This document shows positions 55,833-64,000 of a DNA stretch of 64,000 nucleotides, piece by piece. The position numbers were made by a program, and so were the translations under genes. The DNA is from Mycobacterium sp. JS623 (GTDB lineage Bacteria; Actinomycetota; Actinomycetes; Mycobacteriales; Mycobacteriaceae). The DNA lies in contig NC_019966.1 in the NCBI RefSeq assembly GCF_000328565.1, forward strand, positions 2,914,001 through 2,978,000, written 5' to 3'. Under the pieces are notes generated by a model, which saw nothing but the letters and a program-made list of their open reading frames with translations, did not search any database and was not told where the DNA came from. Each line of letters opens with the position of its first letter. The stretch's first letter is position 1.

Positions 55833-56968
55833 CGGCTCACCTTGTCGGCGTCAGTGTCCTCGCGGTACCTGCCCGTCACCGTCGCCAGGTCCTCGGGCCG
55901 CTGAGTGGCGCCGGTGACGTGCATCTTGCGGTTGGCCGCGACCACGTCGGCTGTCTCAGGACGACGGATGTCCTCATAGGACCGCAGCCCGCCGGTGATA
56001 TCGCGCGCCAGCTCGTCGGCCAGCACCCGCGCGTCGACGATCGCCTGCGAACCACCGTTTGCGCCGACCGGATACATCGGATGGGCGGCATCGCCGAGCA
56101 ACGTCACCCGCCCGCGACCCCACCACGGCAGCACGTCGCGGTCGACCATCGGATACTCCAACACCTCCTCGGTGCGCTGCACCAGGTCGGCGGCGTGCAG
56201 AAAGCCCAGCTTCCAACGCTCCAGGTGGCCCACGATGGCGCTGCGGTCACCTGGCTGATTCCACTTCACGTCGCCCGGCAACGGCCCGGGGTCTGCCTCC
56301 GGCCTCATCACCACCCAGTTGAGCAGGCCGTCGCCGATCGGGTATGTGACGAGGTCGACGCCGTGGGGGTCCTTCACGATCACCATCGTGCGGCCGTCGA
56401 GGAAATCGCCCGGTGCCGCACCCCGGAACATCCGCACGCCCGACCACAGCAGCGGGTCGGCTTCTGGATGCAACTGCGAGCGCACGACCGAGTGGATTCC
56501 GTCGGCGCCGACCAGCGCGTGCGCCGTGAAGTCGCCCGCCGAGGTGTGCACACGCACGCCGTTGGCCATGTCGTCACAACTCTCCACCTGAGTGTTTACG
56601 CGAACGGCGTTGGGGCCCAGCCGTTCTCGCAGTGCGGACAGCAGCAGCATCTGCAGCTGGCCGCGGTGCACGGAGTACTGCGGATAGCCGTAGCCGCCAT
56701 CGATCCCGCGTGGTTCGCGGAACAGCAGCTCACCGTCGGTGTCGTAGTACGAGATCGAGGTGGGCGCCACCGCCAGCTGGGACAGCTTGTCGCCAAGACC
56801 GAGCTCATACAGCTCCCTGACGGCGTGCGGCAACAGGTTGATCCCGACGCCGAGGGGGCGAAGCTGTGAAGCTCGTTCAAGAACGGTCGATTCGATGCCG
56901 CGCGCGTGCAGCGTCAACGCCGCGGTCAGCCCTCCGACGCCGCCGCCGGCAATCAAGACGTCAGTCAT
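55829..56968 (-). CDS. FAD-dependent monooxygenase (PheA/TetR-hydroxylase fold)
   Basis: A 379-residue class A flavoprotein monooxygenase. The dinucleotide motif is VLIAGGGVGGLTAALTLHARG, the DG motif is VGADGIHSVVRSQL, and the second FAD motif is LLGDAAHPMYPVGANGGSQA. It should use NAD(P)H and O2 to hydroxylate an aromatic or activated ring substrate; the pattern near residues 75-110 resembles the PhzS/flavin-dependent oxidoreductase group. ATG 56968 has a strong ribosome site (AAGGAG on the minus strand). It is divergent from a LysR gene, the usual sign of regulation by it. Confidence 0.88.
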   Translation of the reverse strand: MTDVLIAGGGVGGLTAALTLHARGIESTVLERASQLRPLGVGINLLPHAVRELYELGLGDKLSQLAVAPTSISYYDTDGELLFREPRGIDGGYGYPQYSVHRGQLQMLLLSALRERLGPNAVRVNTQVESCDDMANGVRVHTSAGDFTAHALVGADGIHSVVRSQLHPEADPLLWSGVRMFRGAAPGDFLDGRTMVIVKDPHGVDLVTYPIGDGLLNWVVMRPEADPGPLPGDVKWNQPGDRSAIVGHLERWKLGFLHAADLVQRTEEVLEYPMVDRDVLPWWGRGRVTLLGDAAHPMYPVGANGGSQAIVDARVLADELARDITGGLRSYEDIRRPETADVVAANRKMHVTGATQRPEDLATVTGRYREDTDADKVSR

Positions 56969-57041
56969 CTCGTCTCCTTCCCTCGCTATCCAGGGTCGGC
57001 GCCGACGTTCTATAAGTCCAATATCGGTTAGAGCCAGAAAC

Positions 57042-57057
57042 TATAATCAATGATTAT
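57042..57057 (+). promoter_or_regulatory. LysR gene -10 with overlapping T-N11-A palindrome
   Basis: TATAAT (57042-57047) is a consensus -10 ending 8 nt before ATG 57056. ATAATC-AAT-GATTAT (57043-57057) is a perfect palindrome of LysR-box type (T-N11-A), covering both the -10 and the start codon. Binding of the LysR protein here would shut off its own promoter. Confidence 0.65.
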
Positions 57058-57946
57058 GGAATTGCGGCAGCTCGAATACTTCGTCGCCGTCGCGGAGGAG
57101 GCCAACTTCACCCGCGCCGCCCAGCGAGTCCACGTCGCACAGCCGGCCGTCAGCGCCCAGATCCAGCGTCTCGAGCGCGAACTCGGCCAGCCGCTGCTGG
57201 ACCGGTCGCGGCGCACGGTGCGGTTGACCGCCGCAGGCGAGGCCGCGTTGCCCCATGCGCGGGCCGCTCTTGCCGCAGTCGCCGACGTCCACGTCGCCGT
57301 CGAGGAGCTGACACAGCTGGTGCGCGGCACCGTCACGATCGGCACGGTGACGTCGCACAGCGTCGACATCCCATCGCTGCTTGCTGACTTCCACGCCGAC
57401 CATCCGCAGGTCGAAATCATTCTCAGCACAGACGGTTCCGACGCACTGATCGAGAAGGTGCGCACCGGACGGCTGGACGCTGCAATCGTCTCCGTCGGGC
57501 CCGACGAGCGACCAGAGGGCCTCGATGTGGAGGTCGTCACCGACGAGGCGATCCAGGCCGTGGTGTCACGCACCGACAAGCTCGCGTCGCGCAAGACCAT
57601 CCGGCTAAGCGACCTGGCCGACCGTCAGCTCATCGTGCTCCCGGTCGGGGCGGGCATCCGCCATCAGTTCGACATCGCGTGCGCCAAGGCCGGGGTGATG
57701 CCACGAATCGCCTTCGAGGCCAGCACCCCGGTGGCGCTCGCCGACCTAGCCGAGCGCGGGCTCGGCGTGGCGATCGTGCCCGCATCGGTGCCGCGCGACC
57801 GGGACGGGGTCCAGGCACTGACCATTGTTCCGCAGCTGCGCGGCCGACTGGTGCTGGCATGGCGGTCCGACGGGCCGATGAGCCCCGCCGCACGCGTACT
57901 CGTCGATAGGGCTCGGCGGCTACTGCGTGTCAGCGGCGGTGCATAG
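57056..57946 (+). CDS. LysR family transcriptional regulator
   Basis: A 296-residue regulator. The N-terminal winged HTH reads ELRQLEYFVAVAEEANFTRAAQRVHVAQPAVSAQIQRLERELG; the effector domain has two Rossmann-like lobes (GTVTIGTVTSHSVDIPSLLADF; ERGLGVAIVPAS). ATG 57056 gives the standard MELRQLEYF start and fits the leaderless TATAAT promoter; ATG 57050 lies too close to the -10. It is divergent from the flavin monooxygenase-hydrolase operon and very likely controls it in response to the substrate. Confidence 0.92.
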   Translation: MELRQLEYFVAVAEEANFTRAAQRVHVAQPAVSAQIQRLERELGQPLLDRSRRTVRLTAAGEAALPHARAALAAVADVHVAVEELTQLVRGTVTIGTVTSHSVDIPSLLADFHADHPQVEIILSTDGSDALIEKVRTGRLDAAIVSVGPDERPEGLDVEVVTDEAIQAVVSRTDKLASRKTIRLSDLADRQLIVLPVGAGIRHQFDIACAKAGVMPRIAFEASTPVALADLAERGLGVAIVPASVPRDRDGVQALTIVPQLRGRLVLAWRSDGPMSPAARVLVDRARRLLRVSGGA

Positions 57947-57949
57947 AGT
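57944..57949 (+). promoter_or_regulatory. polA -10 element (leaderless)
   Basis: TAGAGT ends 6 nt before the polA GTG at 57956 and overlaps the stop codon of the LysR gene. No ribosome site is present. Confidence 0.6.
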
Positions 57950-57955
57950 AGGCCC

Positions 57956-60649
57956 GTGACCGCAAGCGCTACCGCCGAGAAGCCCACATTGATGCTGCTG
58001 GACGGCAATTCACTGGCGTATCGGGCCTTCTATGCGCTGCCCGCCGAGAACTTCAAGACCCAGGGCGGGCTGACCACCAACGCCGTCTACGGGTTCACCG
58101 CGATGCTGATAAACCTGCTGCGCGACGAACAGCCGTCACACATCGCGGCCGCCTTCGATGTCTCCCGCCAGACATTTCGTGTCGACAAGTACCCGGAGTA
58201 CAAAGCGGGCCGGTCGGCCACGCCGGACGAATTCCGCGGCCAGATCGACATCACCAAAGAGGTGCTCGTCGCGCTGGGCATCACGGTGCTCGCCGAGCCG
58301 GGCTTCGAGGCCGACGACATCATCGCCACGCTGGCCACCCAGGCCGAGGATGACGGCTACCGCGTGCTGGTCGTCACCGGCGACCGCGACTCGCTGCAAC
58401 TCGTCAGCGACGACGTCACGGTGCTGTATCCGCGGAAGGGTGTCAGCGAGCTGACGCGGTTCACCCCGGAGGCAGTTCTCGACAAATACGGGCTGACGCC
58501 GCAGCAATACCCCGACTTCGCGGCGCTGCGCGGCGACCCCAGCGACAACCTGCCCGGCATCCCCGGCGTAGGGGAGAAGACGGCGACCAAGTGGATCGCA
58601 GAATTCGGGTCACTGCAGTCGCTGGTCGACAACGTCGACGCGGTCAAGGGCAAGGTCGGCGATGCGCTGCGGGCCAACCTGTCGAGCGTGGTGCTCAACC
58701 GTGAGCTCACCGACCTCGTCAAGGATGTGCCGCTGGCGCAGACACCCGACACGCTGCGGATGCAGCCGTGGGACCGCGACCAGATCCACCGGCTGTTCGA
58801 CGACCTGGAATTCCGGGTGCTGCGCGACCGGCTCTTCGACACGCTGGCGTCGGCCGATCCCGAGGTCGACCAGGGCTTCGACATCAAGGGCGGCGCGCTC
58901 GAAGCGGGTGAGCTGGCCGACTGGTTGGCCCAGCACAAGGGCGGCCGGTTCGGGATGGCGGTTGTCGGTACGCATCTGGCATTCGACGCCGACGCCACCG
59001 CGCTGGCCATCGTCGCCAATGACGGCGACGGCCGCTACATCGACACCGCGACGCTGCATCCCGACGATGAGGCGGCGCTGGGGTCGTGGCTGGCCGATGC
59101 AAGCCAACCGAAGGCGTTGCACGAGGCCAAGCTGGCCATGCACGACCTCGAAGGCCGCGGCTGGAAGCTGGCAGGCGTCACCTCCGACACCGCACTCGCC
59201 GCGTACCTGGTGCGTCCTGGTCAGCGCAGTTTCGCCCTCGACGACCTGTCGCTGCGCTATCTCAAACGTGAACTGCGCGCGGATAACCCTGAGCAGCAAC
59301 AACTTTCGTTGCTTGACGACAGTGAGGGTGTTGACGATCAGGCCGTGCAGACGGTTATTCTTCGCGCCAGCGCCGTGATGGATCTGGCCGATGCGCTCGA
59401 CGAGGAATTGGCCCGGATGGAGTGCTCGTCGCTGCTTGGCGACATGGAGCTGCCGGTGCAGCGCGCGCTCGCCGAGATGGAGTCCGCGGGCATCGCCGTC
59501 GACCTGAAGCAGCTGGGCGAGCTGCAGAGTGAGTTCGCCGACATGATCCGCGACGCGGCTGAGGCGGCGTATGCGGTGATCGGCAAGCAGATCAACCTGG
59601 GCTCGCCGAAGCAGCTGCAGGTGGTGTTGTTCGACGAGCTGGAGATGCCGAAGACCAAGCGCACGAAGACCGGCTACACCACCGACGCGGACGCGCTGCA
59701 GTCGCTGTACGACAAGACGGGCCACCCCTTCCTGCAACACCTGCTGTCGCACCGCGATGCGACCAGGCTCAAGGTCACCGTCGACGGGTTGATCAACTCT
59801 GTCGCGTCCGACGGCCGCATCCACACCACGTTCAACCAGACCATCGCCGCCACCGGACGGTTGTCGTCGACCGAGCCGAACCTGCAGAACATCCCGATCC
59901 GCACCGAGGCGGGCCGCCGCATTCGCGACGCGTTCGTTGTCGGCAAGGGCTTCCACGAACTGATGACCGCCGACTACAGCCAGATCGAGATGCGCATCAT
60001 GGCGCACTTGTCGAAGGATGAAGGCCTCATCGAGGCGTTCAACACCGGCGAAGACCTGCACTCGTTTGTTGCCTCGCGGGCGTTCTCGGTGCCAATCGAT
60101 GAGGTCACCGCCGAACTGCGGCGCCGGGTCAAGGCGATGTCGTACGGCCTGGCGTATGGATTGAGCGCGTACGGCTTGGCCGCGCAGCTGAAGATCTCCA
60201 CCGAGGAAGCCAAGGTGCAGATGGAGCAGTACTTCGACCGGTTCGGCGGGGTGCGTGACTATCTGCGCGATGTCGTCGACCAGGCGCGCAAGGACGGCTA
60301 CACGTCGACGGTGTTCGGCAGGCGGCGCTACCTGCCCGAGCTGGACAGCAGCAATCGCAACGTGCGTGAGGCCGCCGAACGCGCGGCGCTCAACGCGCCG
60401 ATCCAGGGCAGTGCGGCCGACATCATCAAGGTCGCGATGATCAACGTCGACAAGGCGCTCAAGGAGTCCGGTCTGAAGTCGCGGATGCTGCTACAGGTGC
60501 ACGACGAACTCCTATTCGAGGTCGCTGACGGCGAGCGCGCCGACCTCGAGAAGTTGGTACGCGAGCAGATGGGCAACGCCTATCCGCTGGACGTGCCGCT
60601 CGAGGTCAGCGTGGGTTTCGGGCGGAGCTGGGACTCGGCAGCGCACTGA
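57956..60649 (+). CDS. polA: DNA polymerase I
   Basis: An 897-residue repair and Okazaki-fragment polymerase. The 5' nuclease domain (about 1-310) has LMLLDGNSLAYRAFYALP, EADDIIATLA, TGDRDSLQL and GDPSDNLPGIPGVGEKTA. The 3'-5' exonuclease-like domain (about 320-500) lacks the DxE and later Asp residues, so proofreading should be absent, as known for mycobacterial PolA. The polymerase domain has motif A DYSQIEMRIMAHL, motif B RRRVKAMSYGLAYG and motif C LLQVHDELLFEV. Tyr730 in the O-helix stands where E. coli has Phe762. GTG 57956 fits the leaderless promoter. The last 44 bp overlap a convergent gene. Confidence 0.97.
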   Translation: MTASATAEKPTLMLLDGNSLAYRAFYALPAENFKTQGGLTTNAVYGFTAMLINLLRDEQPSHIAAAFDVSRQTFRVDKYPEYKAGRSATPDEFRGQIDITKEVLVALGITVLAEPGFEADDIIATLATQAEDDGYRVLVVTGDRDSLQLVSDDVTVLYPRKGVSELTRFTPEAVLDKYGLTPQQYPDFAALRGDPSDNLPGIPGVGEKTATKWIAEFGSLQSLVDNVDAVKGKVGDALRANLSSVVLNRELTDLVKDVPLAQTPDTLRMQPWDRDQIHRLFDDLEFRVLRDRLFDTLASADPEVDQGFDIKGGALEAGELADWLAQHKGGRFGMAVVGTHLAFDADATALAIVANDGDGRYIDTATLHPDDEAALGSWLADASQPKALHEAKLAMHDLEGRGWKLAGVTSDTALAAYLVRPGQRSFALDDLSLRYLKRELRADNPEQQQLSLLDDSEGVDDQAVQTVILRASAVMDLADALDEELARMECSSLLGDMELPVQRALAEMESAGIAVDLKQLGELQSEFADMIRDAAEAAYAVIGKQINLGSPKQLQVVLFDELEMPKTKRTKTGYTTDADALQSLYDKTGHPFLQHLLSHRDATRLKVTVDGLINSVASDGRIHTTFNQTIAATGRLSSTEPNLQNIPIRTEAGRRIRDAFVVGKGFHELMTADYSQIEMRIMAHLSKDEGLIEAFNTGEDLHSFVASRAFSVPIDEVTAELRRRVKAMSYGLAYGLSAYGLAAQLKISTEEAKVQMEQYFDRFGGVRDYLRDVVDQARKDGYTSTVFGRRRYLPELDSSNRNVREAAERAALNAPIQGSAADIIKVAMINVDKALKESGLKSRMLLQVHDELLFEVADGERADLEKLVREQMGNAYPLDVPLEVSVGFGRSWDSAAH

Positions 60650-62192
60650 CCGGCTGCCCGCGACCGTTGACCGCGGACAAGTGCGCGATGCCTCGCAAGA
60701 TCCACGGCGTGTGCCTGACCACCGCGGCGACGGCCCGATCGGACCGGCGCATCTCATCCCTCGCGCCGGGAGTCGGTCGCGCCACCAGTTCCGCCTCGAC
60801 CGATCCCGGCCGTGCACCGGCGGGATCGACCGCCAGCAGCTGCCAGGCGTCGGGCACACCGCGCAATTCGAAACTGCCGCGGTCGTCGAAGCCGATGCCC
60901 GAGCCCACGACGAGGTCCCGGACCGTGCGGGACACCAGGATCTCTCCGGCCCCGGCATTGCCGAGTATCCGGGCGGCGATGTGTACCGCGATCCCGCCGA
61001 TGTCACCGTCCAGCAGTTCGCATTCTCCGGTGTGGATGCCTGCCCGTATCTCGATGCCCAGTGCCTCGGCGTCAGCGCGCAGTGCTTCGGCACACCGGAT
61101 GGCCTGGGTTGGGCCGTCGAACGTAGTGAGGTGGCCATCGCCGGTGCTTTTCACCAGCGTCCCGTCGAATCGATTCGTGAGCTCGGTGGTGAGCTCCCCG
61201 AAGCGTTGAAGGACCGCGCGCCACCGCTCGTCGCCTGCCGCGGCGGCACGCTGCGTCGATGCAACCATGTCGGTGAACAAGACGGTGCGCAGCGCGCGGT
61301 GCGTCTGCGACGGCGCCGCATGGCCGCCGGTGAGGAATCCCTCGATTCCGGTCAGGATCTTGTCCGGATCGCTGAGCCACGGCGCATGGTCGGCACCGTC
61401 AACCTCCAGGTACGTGGCCCCGCGGATGTTGTCGGCGAGATATCGGCTGCACTGAACGGGCATGGGGTCTTCGCGGGCGTGGATGACGAGCGTCGGCGTG
61501 GTGATCGTCGGCAAGATCGGCCGTACGTCGATCCTGAACGTCGCCTCGACGGTAGCCCGCGCCATCCCGGGGCTGGCACACATCCGCTCGAAGATGCCGA
61601 GCTGCCGGATCGACCCGAGAGACGGCATGGACGCTCTGATCGCCTCGCCGCTGCCCCACCCGGAGCTGACGTGCTGGATGAGTTCCTGCATGCGAGCGAT
61701 TTGAGCGGTCGTCGGCGTGTACTCCTCGCCATAGTCGGCAACGGCGCGCGCATGGAGTTCCGCCGGTTCGCGGTCGAGGTCTTCCCACCCGCCAGCAGTG
61801 AAGGCATAGGAGCCGTACAAGATCAATGCGCGGGTGCGCTCTGGTCGTTTCGCAGCGAACAGGATGGCCGCCGGACCGCCTTCGCTCATGCCGAAGACGG
61901 CCGGTCGTCGAAATCCGGCGGCATCCATGACGGCCTCGATTTCGGCCGCCCGATCATCGAGTGTGCGGACTTTCGGAATGGGGTCCGACAGCCCGAGCCC
62001 GGCCTTGTCGAACAGGGCGACGCGGCAGAACGTGCCGAGATGGTCGAAGAAGGCCTTGAATTCCGGCAGCGTCCAGAACAGCTCGACGTGGCTGACGAAG
62101 GGGCCGACGAATACGAGCTCGACCGGCCCGTCGCCGAACACTTGATAGGCCAGGCTGAGGTCGCCGCAGGTCGCGTACGACGTTTCCCCCAC
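60606..62192 (-). CDS. Alpha/beta hydrolase-class III cyclase fusion (LipJ/Rv1900c-like)
   Basis: A 528-residue two-domain protein. The N-terminal alpha/beta hydrolase (about 1-280) has the nucleophile in VFGMSEGGPAAILFA and late His in VDGADHAPWL. The C-terminal cyclase domain (about 300-460) keeps the metal aspartates (VLFTDMVAST, STGDGHLTTF) and Lys in GTLVKSTGDG. The usual GDAVNIAAR reads GIAVHIAAR, losing the adenine-specifying Asp and transition-state Asn. Rv1900c of M. tuberculosis is a known protein of this layout. GTG 62192 follows a TACGCT -10 by 7 nt. Its 3' end runs 44 bp into polA. Confidence 0.88.
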   Translation of the reverse strand: MGETSYATCGDLSLAYQVFGDGPVELVFVGPFVSHVELFWTLPEFKAFFDHLGTFCRVALFDKAGLGLSDPIPKVRTLDDRAAEIEAVMDAAGFRRPAVFGMSEGGPAAILFAAKRPERTRALILYGSYAFTAGGWEDLDREPAELHARAVADYGEEYTPTTAQIARMQELIQHVSSGWGSGEAIRASMPSLGSIRQLGIFERMCASPGMARATVEATFRIDVRPILPTITTPTLVIHAREDPMPVQCSRYLADNIRGATYLEVDGADHAPWLSDPDKILTGIEGFLTGGHAAPSQTHRALRTVLFTDMVASTQRAAAAGDERWRAVLQRFGELTTELTNRFDGTLVKSTGDGHLTTFDGPTQAIRCAEALRADAEALGIEIRAGIHTGECELLDGDIGGIAVHIAARILGNAGAGEILVSRTVRDLVVGSGIGFDDRGSFELRGVPDAWQLLAVDPAGARPGSVEAELVARPTPGARDEMRRSDRAVAAVVRHTPWILRGIAHLSAVNGRGQPVSALPSPSSARNPR

Positions 62193-62199
62193 GCCGTCA

Positions 62200-62205
62200 A
62201 GCGTA
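62200..62205 (-). promoter_or_regulatory. -10 element of the hydrolase-cyclase gene (leaderless)
   Basis: Minus-strand TACGCT ends 7 nt before GTG 62192. It lies in the short gap after the PrsW gene, so the fusion gene has its own promoter. Confidence 0.58.
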
Positions 62206-62218
62206 TCTAACGCGCACG

Positions 62219-63406
62219 CTAATATTTCCGGTTTGGCGCCGCCGGAGTGTGGTATCCGGCCAGCCTCGCCAGCGCGGGCGCGGCTGCTCGTGCGTCGTAC
62301 AACCGGTACGTCTCCTCGTTCTGTAGTGCGGCGACCCGTGGATCGCCGAAACCGCGATCGATCCGGTCGCGTACGAACGCGAGTTCCACCACCTGCGCGG
62401 CGAAATTCTTCACGCTCTTGCCCGCCGCCCGATCGCCGAGCCTCCTCGCCTCGGCGATCGCGAGCTTGCGGGTCTTCAACGAACCCAGCCAGGTCGCCTC
62501 GTTCGGCGTCACGATCCCCGCCGACACCATGCCCGGCAGCTTGGAGGCGGTGACCGTCTGCTCCCTGCGACGGCTGTGCACGCCTAGGATTATCACCAGC
62601 GCGAAAATCGGCACCATCCACAACGCGTAGACCAGCAGATACGCCTCGAACCCCACCAGCGATGAGCCGTTCCAGAGCCCGTGCATGAACACCGCGCCCA
62701 CATAGCCGAGCGCGACGCAGCCGGCTTTGGCGATGCCGTTGCGCTGCTGCAGCGCGAAGTAGACGCCGATGCCGGTCATCGTCGTGAAAAGGGAGTGCGC
62801 GAACGGCCCCATGATCAGCCGAACCGCCGCCGTCAGCAGCGAATCGGACATTGACTCGCCGTTGGCGATGTACAGAATGTCCTCCAGCCAGGCGAAGCCG
62901 GCCCCGACCAGGCCCGCGTACACCAGGCAGTCGGTAAGTGAGTTGAGCTCGTTACGGCGTCGGCCGGTCATCATGAGCAGCAGAAACAGGCCCTTCGCGG
63001 CTTCCTCGGTCAGCGGCGCACTGAGGACGACGGAGAACGCGCTGACCGACTCCGTATCCGCCAAATCGGGGTTGAGCATCGATTCGGCGTAAATCTGAAT
63101 TATCGAGGCCAGCACGACTGCGACCGATGCGCCCCACAAGAATGCGAAGACGAGTAGGCGCGGCGGCTCGGGTTCCCAGCGATCTAGCCAGATATAGGCC
63201 AGGACGACGATCATCATTGTCGTGCTGGACAGCGCAAACCCGATTCCCGTCCCGACCGGGTTGTAGACGGTCAGCCCGATCACGATCAGCCCTGCAATGG
63301 TGCCGAGCAGGATGATCACGGCGAGGGGGGCGCCGACCTTACGGATTTTGCGCTGAAATGGCGGGGCGAGCGCGTACCTCGGTGGTGCTGCGCCTGCGGA
63401 TGACAC
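62219..63406 (-). CDS. PrsW family intramembrane metalloprotease
   Basis: A 395-residue protein with about eight or nine membrane helices. PrsW signatures are in order: APLTEEAAKGLFLLL (EExxK), GLVGAGFAWLEDILYI, RLIMGPFAHSLFTTMTGIGVYFAL and VFMHGLWNGSSLVG, giving the Glu and His residues proposed for zinc binding. In Bacillus PrsW cuts the anti-sigma factor RsiW; the target here is unknown. A cytosolic tail of about 120 residues follows. GTG 63406 is supported by TACGCT ending six bases upstream. Confidence 0.9.
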   Translation of the reverse strand: MSSAGAAPPRYALAPPFQRKIRKVGAPLAVIILLGTIAGLIVIGLTVYNPVGTGIGFALSSTTMMIVVLAYIWLDRWEPEPPRLLVFAFLWGASVAVVLASIIQIYAESMLNPDLADTESVSAFSVVLSAPLTEEAAKGLFLLLMMTGRRRNELNSLTDCLVYAGLVGAGFAWLEDILYIANGESMSDSLLTAAVRLIMGPFAHSLFTTMTGIGVYFALQQRNGIAKAGCVALGYVGAVFMHGLWNGSSLVGFEAYLLVYALWMVPIFALVIILGVHSRRREQTVTASKLPGMVSAGIVTPNEATWLGSLKTRKLAIAEARRLGDRAAGKSVKNFAAQVVELAFVRDRIDRGFGDPRVAALQNEETYRLYDARAAAPALARLAGYHTPAAPNRKY

Positions 63407-63412
63407 TCCAGC

Positions 63413-63418
63413 AGCGTA
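63413..63418 (-). promoter_or_regulatory. prsW-like gene -10 element (leaderless)
   Basis: Minus-strand TACGCT ends 6 nt before GTG 63406, with no ribosome site. Confidence 0.6.
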
Positions 63419-63586
63419 GCGGCGCGCTGATCATGACCGGCGGCTCTTGAGACCGAGTTTGTCCAGCATGTGCACAGTCGAGTAATCTCGACGGGTACCC
63501 GTCTGTGGTTTTGCGATTTCTGCTGCGGGTGCAGAGCACGATTTTCGGCGCTCGCGCCGAAGCAAATAACAAGAGTCCCATGTCCC

Positions 63587-63592
63587 TACGAT
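63587..63592 (+). promoter_or_regulatory. Probable rpsA -10 element
   Basis: TACGAT lies 26 nt before the rpsA ATG and would give a leader of about 20 nt containing GGAG (63604-63607). The rest of the 212-bp gap upstream (63407-63618) shows no gene. Confidence 0.45.
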
Positions 63593-63618
63593 CAAACCTG
63601 TCCGGAGCAACCCACCAC

Positions 63619-64000
63619 ATGCCAAGTCCCTCCGTCACCTCGCCGCAAGTAGCCATCAACGACATTGGCTCGAGCGAGGATTTTCTCGCCGCCATCGACA
63701 AAACCATCAAATACTTCAACGATGGCGACATCGTCGAGGGAACAATCGTCAAGGTTGACCGTGACGAGGTCCTGCTCGACATCGGTTACAAGACCGAAGG
63801 CGTCATCCCTTCCCGTGAGCTCTCCATCAAGCACGACGTCGACCCCAACGAGGTCGTTTCCGTCGGCGATGAGGTCGAAGCTCTGGTTCTCACGAAGGAG
63901 GACAAGGAAGGCCGCCTGATCCTGTCCAAGAAGCGCGCTCAGTACGAGCGGGCCTGGGGCACCATCGAAGAGCTCAAGGAGAAGGACGAGGCCGTCAAGG
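63619..64000 (+). CDS. rpsA: 30S ribosomal protein S1 (5' part)
   Basis: The gene runs off the right edge; 127 codons are present. The N-terminus PSPSVTSPQVAINDIGSSED leads to the first S1 domain (FNDGDIVEGTIVKVDRDEVLLDIGYKTEGVIPSREL) and the start of the second. S1 binds mRNA and helps the 30S subunit initiate translation. The sequence and the polA-to-rpsA order are those of mycobacteria (Rv1629-Rv1630). ATG 63619 has GGAG (63604-63607) 11 nt upstream. Confidence 0.96.
   Translation, partial: MPSPSVTSPQVAINDIGSSEDFLAAIDKTIKYFNDGDIVEGTIVKVDRDEVLLDIGYKTEGVIPSRELSIKHDVDPNEVVSVGDEVEALVLTKEDKEGRLILSKKRAQYERAWGTIEELKEKDEAVK

Noticed and set aside
58610..60061. Antisense open frame of 483 codons inside polA
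   Set aside because: It lies wholly opposite conserved nuclease and polymerase motifs of polA and shows no protein family features.

Overview
The window is high-GC actinobacterial DNA whose gene order matches the mycobacterial chromosome from hisF to rpsA: hisF-hisI, trpE-(membrane protein)-trpC-trpB-trpA-lgt, pyk, tesB, cydABDC, a membrane adenylate cyclase, pdtaR, a lipid-transfer thiolase with its DUF35 partner, polA and rpsA. This backbone corresponds to M. tuberculosis Rv1605-Rv1630 (from memory, not searched). Extra blocks (gltBD, an rsbQ-rsbP module, an acidic-amino-acid ABC transporter with a two-component system, a second dps, a guanidino-acid cluster and a livKHMGF operon) suggest a fast-growing environmental Mycobacterium/Mycolicibacterium rather than M. 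tuberculosis.

Layout. 1-1547: end of the his operon, then a short-chain dehydrogenase. 1544-4773 (minus): a tightly packed unit bcpB-rsbQ-rsbP-ABC ATPase. 5107-12127 (plus): the trp operon running into lgt, which carries a very long acidic tail. 12217-14649: a 13E12/DUF222 HNH protein under a LexA-type box, then two small membrane proteins. 14734-24505 (plus): gltB, gltD, pyk, tesB and a membrane-anchored DUF2156 protein. 24502-31166 (minus): HdeD-like protein, cydA, cydB, cydD, cydC and a DUF4190 protein. 31580-35960 (plus): binding protein, permease, ATPase, histidine kinase and response regulator in one overlapping run. 36005-38322: DUF2339 protein and Dps, then a decayed alpha/beta hydrolase. 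38522-45406: membrane adenylate cyclase, PucR regulator, and a divergent ureohydrolase / ThDP decarboxylase / sodium symporter operon that fits the arginine transaminase route. 45549-46315: an unusual tRNA-Leu and pdtaR. 46492-51566: livK-livH-livM-livG-livF, with an intrinsic terminator after livK. 51634-54377 (minus): two small genes, then the thiolase/DUF35 pair behind a perfect KstR operator match. 54574-57946: a small hypothetical gene, a hydrolase and flavin monooxygenase, and a divergent LysR regulator. 57956-64000: polA, a hydrolase-cyclase fusion overlapping the polA end, a PrsW protease, and the start of rpsA.

Two features recur. Genes within operons are usually coupled by ATGA, GTGA or TAATG overlaps. 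Many transcription units lack a Shine-Dalgarno sequence and instead have a TANNNT -10 hexamer (often TACGCT) ending 6-8 nt before the start codon, the signature of leaderless mRNAs. This was used to choose several starts. No rRNA, CRISPR array, insertion sequence or prophage was seen.
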